Source: Acetobacteraceae bacterium (GTDB taxonomy: Bacteria > Pseudomonadota > Alphaproteobacteria > Acetobacterales > Acetobacteraceae). From it: 37,523 nt of DNA. Both the position numbers and the translations under genes were made by a program. How positions within the stretch are numbered: position 1 is the stretch's first letter; every line of letters starts with the position of its first letter. This document shows positions 23,932 to 31,991 of this stretch, one piece after another. The stretch covers positions 1 through 37,523 of the forward strand of contig JAIXTK010000429.1 in assembly GCA_027483995.1 (NCBI GenBank). Direction: 5' to 3'. The notes under the pieces were generated by a model that ran no database searches, had not been told where the DNA came from, and saw only the letters and a program-made list of their open reading frames with translations.

Positions 23932-26733
23932 TCATCGGCATACCAGGCCGGACTCCACCGCATCCTCGCAGCGCGCGCACAGCCCGGGATGCGCGGCACT
24001 GCGGCCCACCTCCGGCAGCACCTTCCAGCAGCGCTCGCATTTCGTGCCCGGCGCCACCGCCGCCCGCGCGCCGGCCACCGCCGCCGTCTCCACCGTGGCA
24101 CCGGCCACGATCAGGATATCCGCCCAGGCCTCGGCCGAAAGCAGCCCGGCCTGCTCATCGGGCAGCGCCATCACCACCGCCGCCTGGGTGCTGGCGCCGA
24201 TGCGCTTATCGGCCCGCATCGCCTCCAGCTCCGTCGTCCCCAGCCGGCGCAGCTCACGCACCGCGTCCCACTTCGCCCCCAGCGCATCGTCGCGCCAGCC
24301 GGCCGGGATGGCCGGGAAGTCGTGCAGGTGAACGCTGTCCGCCTCGCCAAACCGCGCCGTCCACGCCTCCTCGGCGGTGAACACCAGCACCGGGGCGAGC
24401 CAGGTGCACAGGCAGCGATGCAGGTGGTCCAGCACCGTGCGCGTCGCCCGCCGGCGCAGCGTGTCCGGCCGGTCGCAGTACAGCGCGTCCTTGCGGATGT
24501 CGAAGTAGAAGGCGCTGAGGTCGGAGGAGCAGAAATTGTGCACGGCGGCATACACGCCGGTCCAGTCGTAGCTCTCCACGGCCGCGCGCATCACCCCGTC
24601 CAGCTCCGCCACCCGGTGCAGCACCCAGCGCTCCAGCTCCGGCATATCAGCCTCGGCCACGCGCTCCGCCTCGCTGAACCCGTCGAGCGAGCCCAGCAGC
24701 CAGCGCAGCGTGTTGCGCAGGCGGCGATACAGCTCGGTCTGCTGCTTCAGGATCTCCTTGCCGATGCGCATGTCCTCGCTGGTGTCCGACGACATCACCC
24801 ACAGCCGCAGGATGTCGGCCCCGTACTGGTCGTTCACCTCCTGCGGCGCCACCACATTGCCGAGCGACTTGCTCATCTTGCGGCCCTGCTCGTCCATCAC
24901 GAAGCCATGCGTCAGCACCGCCTTGAACGGCGCCACCCCGCGCGTGCCCACGGACTCCAGCAGGGAGGAATGGAACCAGCCGCGATGCTGGTCCGAACCC
25001 TCCAGATACAGATCCGCCGGCCACGCCAGCCCGCGCTTCTCCAGCACGAAGGCATGGGTCGAGCCGCTCTCGAACCACACATCCACGATGTCGAACACCT
25101 GCTCGTAATCGGCCGGGTTGCGCCCCTCGCCCAGGAACCGCTCCGGCGGCGACGAATACCACGCATCCGCCCCCTCGGTTTCGAACGCGGCGACAATCCG
25201 GTCCACCACCGCCTGCTCGCGCAGCACCTGGCCGCTGGCCTTCTCCACGAACACCGCGATCGGCACGCCCCAGGCGCGCTGCCGGCTGATGCACCAATCC
25301 GGGCGCGATGCCACCATCGAGCCGATCCGGTTGCGCCCCATGTCCGGCACGAACTTCGTCGCCGCGATCGCTTCCAGCGCCTTGCCGCGAATATCCTCCG
25401 GCCCGTCCATGCGGATGAACCATTGCGGCGTCGCGCGGAAGATCAGCGGCGCCTTGCTGCGCCAGGAATGCGGGTAGGAATGCACCAGCTTGCCGCGCGC
25501 CATCAGCCCGCCGGCCTCGGTCAGCGCCGCGCACATCGCATCGGCCACCTTGTACACATGATGGCCCGCGAAGCCCGGCACCCAGGCATTGTAGGTGCCG
25601 TCCTCGCCCACCGTCTCCGGCACCTCGATGCCGTGCAGGCGGCCGAGCTCGAAATCCTCCTCGCCATGGCCCGGCGCGATGTGCACGAACCCCGTGCCGG
25701 CATCCGTGGTCACGTATTCCGCCGAATACACCACCACATCATGGTCATAGCCGCGCCCACGCATCGGGTGCGCGCACACCGTGCCCAGCAGCTCGCGCCC
25801 CTTGTGGACATGCAGCACGTGGTGCGTCTCCACCCCCGCGGCCTCGCAGAGCTGCGGCAGCAGCGCGAGCGCCACCAGCACCCGCTCGCCGGACTGGGCC
25901 AGCGAGCCCTCCTTGGCGCTGTCGATCCGCACCACGGCGTAGTCGATGTCCTCGCCCAGCGCGATCGCTCGGTTGCCCGGCATGGTCCAGGGCGTCGTCG
26001 TCCAGATCAGGATCGCCGCACCCTGCAACGAAGCCACCGGGCAGGACACGATCGGGAACCGCACCGTCACCGTCGTGCTGGTGTGGTCGTGATATTCGAT
26101 CTCCGCCTCGGCGAGCGCCGTCTTCTCCACCGGAGACCACATCACCGGGCGCAGCCCGCGATACAGCGCCCCGTTCATCAGGAAGCGCCCGATCTCGCCG
26201 AAGATCGCCGCCTCGCTCGGCAAATCCATCGTGGCATAGCGCTGCGGCCAGTTGCCCAGCACGCCCAGCCGGCGGAACTCGCTCTCCTGCACGCCCATCC
26301 AATGCTGGGCATAGGCGCGGCATTCGGCGCGGAATTCCAGCAGCGGCACCGCATCCTTGTCCTTCTTGGCGGCGCGGTACTGCTCCTCGATCTTCCATTC
26401 GATCGGCAGGCCGTGGCAGTCCCAGCCCGGGATGTAGTTGGCGTCATAGCCACCCATCTGCCGGGCGCGGTTCACCACGTCCTTCAGGATCTTGTTCAGC
26501 GCCGTGCCGATATGCAGGTTGCCGTTCGCATACGGGGGGCCGTCATGCAGGATGAAGCTAGGCCGCCCCTGCTTCGCCCGCAGCTTGCCCCAGATGTCCA
26601 TCTGCTCCCACCGGGCCAGCATCCCCGGCTCCTTCTTCGGCAGGTCGCCGCGCATGGGGAAGGGCGTGTTCGGCAGGAACACCGTGCTGCGATAGTCGCG
26701 GCCGGCAGCCGGGGCGGAAGCATTGTCGGTCAT
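23932..26733 (-). CDS. ileS: Isoleucyl-tRNA synthetase
   Basis: IleRS charges tRNA-Ile. The 933-residue protein (E. coli 938) has the class I catalytic core and editing domain, KMSKS in GRKMSKSLGN and a C-terminal zinc site with CERCWKV and CARCEDAV, which makes it the bacterial type 1 form (IleS1) in architecture. The first class I signature reads HIGT (residues 74-77, in ANGNLHIGTALNKIL) instead of the usual HIGH; the Thr codon is unambiguous in the sequence. The ATG at 26733 has no clear Shine-Dalgarno. A palindrome GCGAA-TAA-TTCGC lies at 26818-26830 in its upstream region, which otherwise carries only the CACAGAG hairpin (26906-27020). Confidence 0.96.
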   Translation of the reverse strand: MTDNASAPAAGRDYRSTVFLPNTPFPMRGDLPKKEPGMLARWEQMDIWGKLRAKQGRPSFILHDGPPYANGNLHIGTALNKILKDVVNRARQMGGYDANYIPGWDCHGLPIEWKIEEQYRAAKKDKDAVPLLEFRAECRAYAQHWMGVQESEFRRLGVLGNWPQRYATMDLPSEAAIFGEIGRFLMNGALYRGLRPVMWSPVEKTALAEAEIEYHDHTSTTVTVRFPIVSCPVASLQGAAILIWTTTPWTMPGNRAIALGEDIDYAVVRIDSAKEGSLAQSGERVLVALALLPQLCEAAGVETHHVLHVHKGRELLGTVCAHPMRGRGYDHDVVVYSAEYVTTDAGTGFVHIAPGHGEEDFELGRLHGIEVPETVGEDGTYNAWVPGFAGHHVYKVADAMCAALTEAGGLMARGKLVHSYPHSWRSKAPLIFRATPQWFIRMDGPEDIRGKALEAIAATKFVPDMGRNRIGSMVASRPDWCISRQRAWGVPIAVFVEKASGQVLREQAVVDRIVAAFETEGADAWYSSPPERFLGEGRNPADYEQVFDIVDVWFESGSTHAFVLEKRGLAWPADLYLEGSDQHRGWFHSSLLESVGTRGVAPFKAVLTHGFVMDEQGRKMSKSLGNVVAPQEVNDQYGADILRLWVMSSDTSEDMRIGKEILKQQTELYRRLRNTLRWLLGSLDGFSEAERVAEADMPELERWVLHRVAELDGVMRAAVESYDWTGVYAAVHNFCSSDLSAFYFDIRKDALYCDRPDTLRRRATRTVLDHLHRCLCTWLAPVLVFTAEEAWTARFGEADSVHLHDFPAIPAGWRDDALGAKWDAVRELRRLGTTELEAMRADKRIGASTQAAVVMALPDEQAGLLSAEAWADILIVAGATVETAAVAGARAAVAPGTKCERCWKVLPEVGRSAAHPGLCARCEDAVESGLVCR

Positions 26734-26905
26734 GGGATGTGTCTCGCGCGGCCGGAAGGTGCCGCCAAAGGGGTAGGGAATGCGCGCGTCGAACCCGGCT
26801 CTCTAGCGAGAGGCCGGGCGAATAATTCGCGCTATGACGATCCCAAACATGCCACGATCATGCCATCCGGGGCCCCAATCGGCAAGGCGAGCGGTGGCGG
26901 CAAAG

Positions 26906-27020
26906 GGAAGCGGTCACAGAGAGCACAGAGGACCACAGAGGGTCACAGAGAAGCGGAGCCAGGAAACCGGCGGCCAGATCGAAAACACCCCTCTGTGCTC
27001 TCTGTGTCCCCTTCGCTTCC
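26906..27020. repeat. Hairpin of iterated CACAGAG heptamers
   Basis: A perfect 17-bp stem (CACAGAGAGCACAGAGG at 26915-26931, CCTCTGTGCTCTCTGTG at 26990-27006) is extended by GGAAGCG (26906-26912) and CGCTTCC (27014-27020). The left side carries four CACAGAG heptamers at 9-10 nt spacing. It lies 11 nt downstream of the ribF stop and about 170 nt upstream of ileS, so it could terminate ribF or form the leader of ileS. Confidence 0.72.
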
Positions 27021-27031
27021 TGATCCCGTCG

Positions 27032-27952
27032 CTACCCCAGCAGCTCCCGCGCCTGCGCCGCATCGGCGGCAATCTGCGCCTTCAGCGCATCCAGCCCCGG
27101 GAATTTCTGCTCCCCGCGCAGATAGGCCACCAGCGACACCCCGATCTCCTGCCCGTAGAGATCGCCGGCGAAGTCGAACAGGTTCACTTCCAGCCGGCTC
27201 TCCGGCCCCTCGTTCACCGTCGGCCGCCGCCCGATATTGGCCACACCCTTGCAAACGCGCCCATCTGCCAGCGCGATCGTCACCGCATAGACCCCGCGCG
27301 CCGGCTCCAGATGCCGCCCCAGCGGCACATTCGCGGTCGGAAACCCGATCGTCCGCCCGCGCTTGTCGCCATGCGCCACCACGCCGCGGATTGCCCAGGG
27401 CCGGCCCAGCATCGCGGTCGCCCGTTCCGGATACCCGTCCTGCAGCGCGCGCCGGATCCGCGTGGACGAGATCGCCCCCTCGGCATCCAGCAGCGGCGGC
27501 ACCACGGAAAGCCCGATCCCCACCCCCGCCGCCCGCTCAGCCAGGAACGCCACATCCCCCCCGCGCCGGTGCCCGAAGGCAAAATCCGGCCCGCAGGCCA
27601 GGTGTTTTGCGCCCAGCCCGCCATGCAGCACCTCGGCCACGAAGGTCTCGGCACTCATCTGGCTGAAGGCGGCATCGAAGGGCAGTTCGTACACGAACGA
27701 AACCCCCAGCTCCGCCAACACCGCCGCCCGCTCGGCCGACAGCGTCAGCCGGAACGGCGGGTCATCCGCCCGGAACACCTCGCGCGGATGCGGCTCGAAG
27801 CTCAACACCGCCAGCTTCGCCTCTGGCCGCGCCGCATGCGCCGCACGCAGCACCTGGGCATGCCCGCGATGCACCCCGTCGAAATTGCCCAGCGCCACGC
27901 TCGCCCCGCGCGCATCTTCCGGCAGCGCCCGCCAGTCGCCGAACACCTGCAT
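27032..27952 (-). CDS. ribF: Bifunctional riboflavin kinase / FAD synthetase
   Basis: RibF phosphorylates riboflavin to FMN and adenylates FMN to FAD. The 306-residue protein has the N-terminal adenylyltransferase with GNFDGVHRGH (22-31) and ISSTRIRRAL, and the C-terminal riboflavin kinase with RTIGFPTANV, GVYAVTI and NIGRRPTV. The start ATG overlaps the ABC-ATPase stop by one base (TGATG), so the gene is translationally coupled to a transporter. ribF upstream of ileS and lspA is a common bacterial order. No FMN riboswitch is visible. Confidence 0.95.
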   Translation of the reverse strand: MQVFGDWRALPEDARGASVALGNFDGVHRGHAQVLRAAHAARPEAKLAVLSFEPHPREVFRADDPPFRLTLSAERAAVLAELGVSFVYELPFDAAFSQMSAETFVAEVLHGGLGAKHLACGPDFAFGHRRGGDVAFLAERAAGVGIGLSVVPPLLDAEGAISSTRIRRALQDGYPERATAMLGRPWAIRGVVAHGDKRGRTIGFPTANVPLGRHLEPARGVYAVTIALADGRVCKGVANIGRRPTVNEGPESRLEVNLFDFAGDLYGQEIGVSLVAYLRGEQKFPGLDALKAQIAADAAQARELLG

Positions 27953-28764
27953 CAGCCGGCCTCTTCCGGGTCGGACCCAGTTGTCGCCATCCGCTGCTTC
28001 GCCCAATCCGAGAGCTGCACGGGATGCCCCAGATATGCCGACAGCACCTCCGCCGGCGGCCCGTCGGCGCGCACCCGCCCCTGGTCCATCCACAGCGCCC
28101 GCGTGCACCACTGCAGCACCACGTCGGTTGCGTGGGAGGAGAGCACCAGGATCTCCACCCCCCGCACCAGGTTCTCCAGCCGCACCCGCGCCTTCTCCAT
28201 GAAGCCGGCATCGCCGGCCAGGAACCACTCATCCATCAGCAGCACCTGCGGCTGCACGGAGGTCGCCAGCGCGAAGCCCAGCCGCACGATCATGCCGGAG
28301 GAATAGATCCGCACCGGCAGGTCGAGGAAATCCGTCAGCTCCGCGAACGCGGCCACGTCCTCGGCCAGCCCCTCGATCGCCTTCCTGTCGAGGCCGAGAT
28401 ACATGCCGCGCAGCATGATGTTCTCGCGCCCGGTCAGCTCCGGGTTCATGCCCAGATGCGGGTCCACCAGCGCGTTCAGGCTGCCCTGCACCCGCACCCG
28501 TCCGGCCACCGGCTCGTAGATCCCGGCCATTGCCCGCAACAGCGTCGTCTTGCCCGCTCCGTTGCCGCCCACCAGCGCCAGCCGGTCCCCGGGCCGCAAC
28601 GCCAGGTTCACGTCGCGCAGCGCCTCCACCACCACTCGGTTGCGGTTATCCGCCGCCATCCGCCCTGTCACGGTCGAAAGCACCGTCTTCTTCAGGCTGC
28701 GCGCATTGCCATGGTACAGCGGAAAGCTGAGCGACAGGCCTTCGACGTCGATGGAAGAGGTCAT
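27952..28764 (-). CDS. ABC transporter ATPase, polysaccharide/O-antigen export type
   Basis: The 270-residue ATPase belongs to the Wzt/KpsT/TagH group. Walker A is GGNGAGKTT (66-74), the signature is the weak YSSGM form (154-158) typical of this group, and Walker B is VLLMDEWF (174-181). LVDPHLGMNPELTGRENI is the family's Q-loop region. The C-terminal carbohydrate-binding domain of long Wzt proteins is absent, so export would not depend on chain-end recognition. The start at 28764 follows from sequence similarity; the longer ORF has no family content before it. Its partner permease lies 88 nt upstream. Confidence 0.9.
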   Translation of the reverse strand: MTSSIDVEGLSLSFPLYHGNARSLKKTVLSTVTGRMAADNRNRVVVEALRDVNLALRPGDRLALVGGNGAGKTTLLRAMAGIYEPVAGRVRVQGSLNALVDPHLGMNPELTGRENIMLRGMYLGLDRKAIEGLAEDVAAFAELTDFLDLPVRIYSSGMIVRLGFALATSVQPQVLLMDEWFLAGDAGFMEKARVRLENLVRGVEILVLSSHATDVVLQWCTRALWMDQGRVRADGPPAEVLSAYLGHPVQLSDWAKQRMATTGSDPEEAG

Positions 28765-28852
28765 CGCCTGCGTCCTGCCCGCGCAGGCCGGCCAAAACAG
28801 GATGTCCCGCATATGGGCATCGACCAACCTGCGACGTAGGGGGAGTGGGACA

Positions 28853-29725
28853 TCACAACCAAAATGCGATCCGGCCGCGCACCCGCGCGAACACCAGCCA
28901 GGTGATCGCGAACAGCGCGGCGCTGTAGCCTAGCGCGCAACCCACCACCAGCAGGCTCGGCGGCGTGCCGAACAGCGGCCCGCGCACCACTTCCAGCAGG
29001 CAGAAGAACGGGTTGAACGCCAGCATCCACTGCCGATCGTCCAGCTGCTCCGGCTTCCAGATCACGGCGGACAGGAAGAACGCCATCTGCATCACATTGG
29101 CCACGATGGGCGGTATGTCGTGCAGCCGCGCGCACAGCGCCCCCAGCAGCAGCGCCAGGCTCAGCGACACCGCCAGCCACAGCACCATTCCCGGCAGCGC
29201 CAGCCACGCCACCCCCGCCGGTGGCCAGGTCCACAGCACCAGGTTCGCCACCACCACCACCACGGCGTTGTGCCCCAGGATGATCAGGTTGCGCACCACG
29301 ATCCGCGCCGCATACAGCGTGAACGGCATCCGCACCGAGCGGATCATCCCCTGGTTGGTCGTGAACGCCCCGCAGGCATCGCTCACCAGCGCGCCCACGA
29401 AACCCCACAGCACCAGCGACAGGCCGAGATAGGGGATGTAGTCGCGCAGCTCCAGCCGGAACAGCACCGCATACAGGATGCCCATGGCCGCGACCATCGC
29501 GCCGGTGGAGATCGTCAGCCAGAATGGCCCCAGCACCGATCCGCGGTATTTCAGCCGGATATCCAGCCAGGCCAGCGTCCACACCAGCCGCCACTGCGCC
29601 AGCCCGTCGCACACATCGCGCCAGGCAGCCCGGTTGCGCTCGCCCCAGCTCTGGTCCGCCGCAAGGTCGAGGACCACGTTCTCGCTGGGCTGCAGGTGGG
29701 AGGAGCCTTCCATCGGCGGCGCCAT
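28853..29725 (-). CDS. ABC-2 type permease, polysaccharide export
   Basis: The protein of about 290 residues has a cytoplasmic N-terminus and six predicted TM helices. TLAWLDIRLKYRGSVLGPFW is the hallmark N-terminal motif of Wzm/KpsM/TagG permeases, and NPFFCLLEVVRGPLFG is the conserved C-terminal NP motif region. With the ATPase it would flip a lipid-linked glycan or polysaccharide across the inner membrane. The start is chosen at the ATG 29725; Met at 29713 is an alternative. No glycosyltransferases lie in this window, so the exported polymer must be made elsewhere. Confidence 0.9.
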   Translation of the reverse strand: MAPPMEGSSHLQPSENVVLDLAADQSWGERNRAAWRDVCDGLAQWRLVWTLAWLDIRLKYRGSVLGPFWLTISTGAMVAAMGILYAVLFRLELRDYIPYLGLSLVLWGFVGALVSDACGAFTTNQGMIRSVRMPFTLYAARIVVRNLIILGHNAVVVVVANLVLWTWPPAGVAWLALPGMVLWLAVSLSLALLLGALCARLHDIPPIVANVMQMAFFLSAVIWKPEQLDDRQWMLAFNPFFCLLEVVRGPLFGTPPSLLVVGCALGYSAALFAITWLVFARVRGRIAFWL

Positions 29726-29853
29726 ACCCGATCCGTCCGCCGCGGGCAACCAAGCGGCGCCGACGTTCCCGTTATCCGCCCATCATCCGTGCCGAACGGG
29801 GCCGGCATGAGTCCTTGCCTTGCGCGCGGCCATCGGCCAGCCCCGCGCGCGAT

Positions 29854-29900
29854 ACCACCCGGCGCAACGGCCGGAAGAGCCGGCCATTGCGCCAGGTGGT
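29854..29900. terminator. Long G/C hairpin just after the SlyB-like gene
   Basis: ACCACC-GGCGCAA-GGCCGG pairs with CCGGCC-TTGCGCC-GGTGGT around a 5-nt loop: 19 pairs with only two C/A mismatches. It begins one base after the minus-strand stop codon of the SlyB-like gene and precedes the permease. There is no T-run. It may be a terminator, an mRNA-stabilising hairpin or a REP-like element. Confidence 0.6.
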
Positions 29901-29901
29901 A

Positions 29902-30372
29902 CTAGGTCGCCCGGCCGATGCGCGTCCGTGCCCCGCGCGTCAGCACCACGCGCTCGCCCGCCTGGAACCGCTCCTCGTTGGTCTGCACCACCGACACGGT
30001 CTGCCCGTCATCCTCGCGGATGATGAACTCCATCGCCTCGCCGGTGTTCACCGAACGCTCCACCGCGGTCCCGGCCAGCCCGCCGATGATCGCACCCCCG
30101 ATCGCGCCCAGGATGTTCACCCGCGGATCACCGCCGATGAAGCTGCCGGCCACGCCACCGGCCGCCGCCCCACCCAGCGTGCCCACGCCGCTCTGGCCCT
30201 GGATCGTCACCGGCCGCATGGAAACGATCACGCCATAGCTCACCTGCGCGCTGCGCCCGATATCGGAGGGCGAGTAGGTGGTGTTGGTGTTGCGCGGCCC
30301 GGCACAGGCCGAAAGCCCCAGCAGGGCAACCAGGCAGGCAGCGGCAACCATCGGGCGGGACAAAACAGGCAT
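29902..30372 (-). CDS. Glycine-zipper outer membrane lipoprotein (SlyB/Pcp-like)
   Basis: The 156-residue precursor has a lipoprotein signal with LSAC lipobox (Cys23). The mature protein has YSPSDIGRSAQVSYGVIVS, a SlyB-like motif, and then two glycine-zipper stretches (TLGGAAAGGVAGSFIGG and ILGAIGGAIIGGLAGTAVE) that form the 2TM domain. A C-terminal beta domain follows (VVQTNEERFQAGERVVL). SlyB-type proteins stabilise the outer membrane. AAGGAGA lies just before the ATG. The gene is divergent from the lytic transglycosylase across 265 nt. Confidence 0.88.
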   Translation of the reverse strand: MPVLSRPMVAAACLVALLGLSACAGPRNTNTTYSPSDIGRSAQVSYGVIVSMRPVTIQGQSGVGTLGGAAAGGVAGSFIGGDPRVNILGAIGGAIIGGLAGTAVERSVNTGEAMEFIIREDDGQTVSVVQTNEERFQAGERVVLTRGARTRIGRAT

Positions 30373-30591
30373 CGGCCATCTCCTTCACGGCGTCCAGCGC
30401 GGCACTTCCCAGCATGCGCCGCGATTTTGCCGCATCGTTCTGCCCATCATTTGCGGCCGGATCAGGGCCGCCACAAGGTTGCCCAGGGAAGGGATTTCGG
30501 ATAAGGGTTTGCAGTGAATTGCTGCGAATACCGTTCAACGGATACCTCCAGGTAACCGGTCCTACTCAGTTTACCCGCGGGTTTCGTTGCC

Positions 30592-30609
30592 CCAAGGGCG
30601 CCCCCTTGG
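30592..30609 (+). promoter_or_regulatory. Hairpin in the 5' region of the lytic transglycosylase
   Basis: CCAAGGG-cgcc-CCCTTGG is a perfect 7-bp stem with a 4-nt loop, about 29 nt before the transglycosylase ATG and close to its purine-rich ribosome site. The rest of the 265-nt divergent region (30373-30637) shows no clear promoter or RNA gene. Confidence 0.4.
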
Positions 30610-30637
30610 CGCACCCAAGCCGGAGAGAGAGAGCCGC

Positions 30638-31858
30638 ATGCCGTCCCCGAGCCTGTCTCCGGCCCTCACCGTCCGCGCCTCCAGGCTCCGTGCCCCCGGG
30701 CTCCGTTCCTTCGCGCGTCTCGCAATGTGCGTGGCCGCCATCGGCCTGCTCGCCGCCTGCTCCTCCAAGACCCAGGTCTCGCGCAGCGCGTCTGACTACG
30801 CTTCCCGCGCCAAGGGCAACTATGCCCCGCCGGGCCCGCCCGGCGACCCCTGGGGCCCCTACATCACCAAGGCTTCCGCGCGCTTTGACGTGCCGGAACG
30901 CTGGATCCGCGAGGTCATGCGCGTCGAATCCGGCGGCCAGATGTACCAGGGCGGCAAGCTCACCACCTCCAGCGCCGGCGCCATGGGCCTGATGCAGGTC
31001 ATGCCCGGCACCTATGAGGAACTGCGCATGCGCCACGGGCTGGACGACGACCCGTTCGACCCGCACGACAACATCCTGGCTGGCACCGCCTACATCCGGG
31101 AGATGTACGACCTCTACGGCTCGCCCGGCTTCCTCGCTGCCTACAATGCCGGCCCCCGCCGCTTCGAGGACTACGCGATCCGCAATCGCGGCCTGCCCAA
31201 CGAAACCCGCCGCTACGTCGCCAAGATCGCCCCGTTCATCGCCGACCACCGCCCCAACCGGGAGTCGGAGGCCGCGCAGATGGCGATGTACCAGATCCCA
31301 ACCGACATCCCCGCCGGCCCGCGCTACCCGCGCGGCGGCCGCGACCCGGCCCCGGTCGCCCTCGCCCAGGCCAGCCCGCCCTCAGGCCGGGATGCCTTCC
31401 GGCGCGCCGATTCCACCGTCTCGGCCTCCAACCTGCCGCCGCCGCCGGCCATGCCGCCGCGCGCCAGCGTCGTCGCCATGGCCGCCCCGCCGCCGCCGCC
31501 CCCGGCCCCGCCGGCCGCCGAGTCCGCCCGCGGCTTCTCCCTCATCGCCCCCGCCATGGCCGGCAGCCTGCCATCCCGCCCCGCGGCCGTGGCTGGCACC
31601 GTCGGCCCCTGGGCCATCCAGGTCGGCGCCTTCGCCAGCGAAAGCCTCGCCCGCTCCGCTGCCGAATCCGCCCGCGGCCAGGCGCGCGACGTGCTCGCCC
31701 AGGCCCGCCCCGCCGTCGGCGCCGTGCGCAGCGGTGGCGGCACGCTCTTCCGCGCCCGCCTCGCCGGCCTCTCGCGTGAAGCCGCCACCCAGGCCTGCGA
31801 AAAGCTCGCCAAGAGCCGCGGCACCTGCATCGTCCTCTCGCCGGACGCGCAACTCTAA
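30638..31858 (+). CDS. Lipoprotein lytic transglycosylase with SPOR domain
   Basis: The 406-residue protein has an Arg-containing N-terminus and a lipobox LLAAC (Cys41). The SLT (lysozyme-like) domain runs at ~75-190, with catalytic Glu97 in MRVESGG, then GAMGLMQVMPGTY and FLAAYNAGP. A Pro/Ala-rich linker (~225-325) leads to a C-terminal SPOR domain (WAIQVGAFASESLARSAAE), which binds denuded glycans at the division septum. It should cleave peptidoglycan to 1,6-anhydromuropeptides in the periplasm. The start at 30638 follows a GGAGAGAGAG stretch; the longer ORF adds residues that are not signal-like. Confidence 0.92.
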   Translation: MPSPSLSPALTVRASRLRAPGLRSFARLAMCVAAIGLLAACSSKTQVSRSASDYASRAKGNYAPPGPPGDPWGPYITKASARFDVPERWIREVMRVESGGQMYQGGKLTTSSAGAMGLMQVMPGTYEELRMRHGLDDDPFDPHDNILAGTAYIREMYDLYGSPGFLAAYNAGPRRFEDYAIRNRGLPNETRRYVAKIAPFIADHRPNRESEAAQMAMYQIPTDIPAGPRYPRGGRDPAPVALAQASPPSGRDAFRRADSTVSASNLPPPPAMPPRASVVAMAAPPPPPPAPPAAESARGFSLIAPAMAGSLPSRPAAVAGTVGPWAIQVGAFASESLARSAAESARGQARDVLAQARPAVGAVRSGGGTLFRARLAGLSREAATQACEKLAKSRGTCIVLSPDAQL

Positions 31859-31958
31859 CACCACAGATCGCCGAAACCCGGCGCGCCCCCGTTGCGGGCG
31901 CGCGCCGCCGGCGCCATGATCGCACCGACTGACCCCTGAAGGGGCCGGGAGGACTCGC

Positions 31959-31991
31959 ATGACCATCAGCAACAGGATGACGACGGCATGA
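31959..31991 (+). CDS. Ten-codon leader ORF overlapping the CoA-transferase start
   Basis: This ORF is too short for the track. GGGAGG (31947-31952) stands 6 nt before an ATG that encodes MTISNRMTTA. Its TGA overlaps the ATG of the CoA-transferase alpha gene as ATGA. The layout is the classical form of translational coupling: ribosomes recruited by the strong site would terminate on the start codon of the next gene, which has only the weaker AGGA of its own. It could also be chance. Confidence 0.45.
   Translation: MTISNRMTTA

Noticed and set aside
26906-27020. CRISPR array (iterated CACAGAG)
   Set aside because: Units are 7 nt with 2-3 nt spacers and form an inverted repeat, which is unlike CRISPR repeats of 24-40 nt with unique spacers; no cas genes are near.
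23602-27666. 1354-residue plus-strand ORF
   Set aside because: It is the antisense shadow of ileS, lspA and ribF; its translation is His/Arg/Pro-rich with no domain content, while the minus-strand genes are certain.
27953-28100. FMN riboswitch in front of ribF
   Set aside because: ribF starts inside the stop codon of the ABC ATPase, leaving no leader, and none of the conserved RFN-element sequence is visible.
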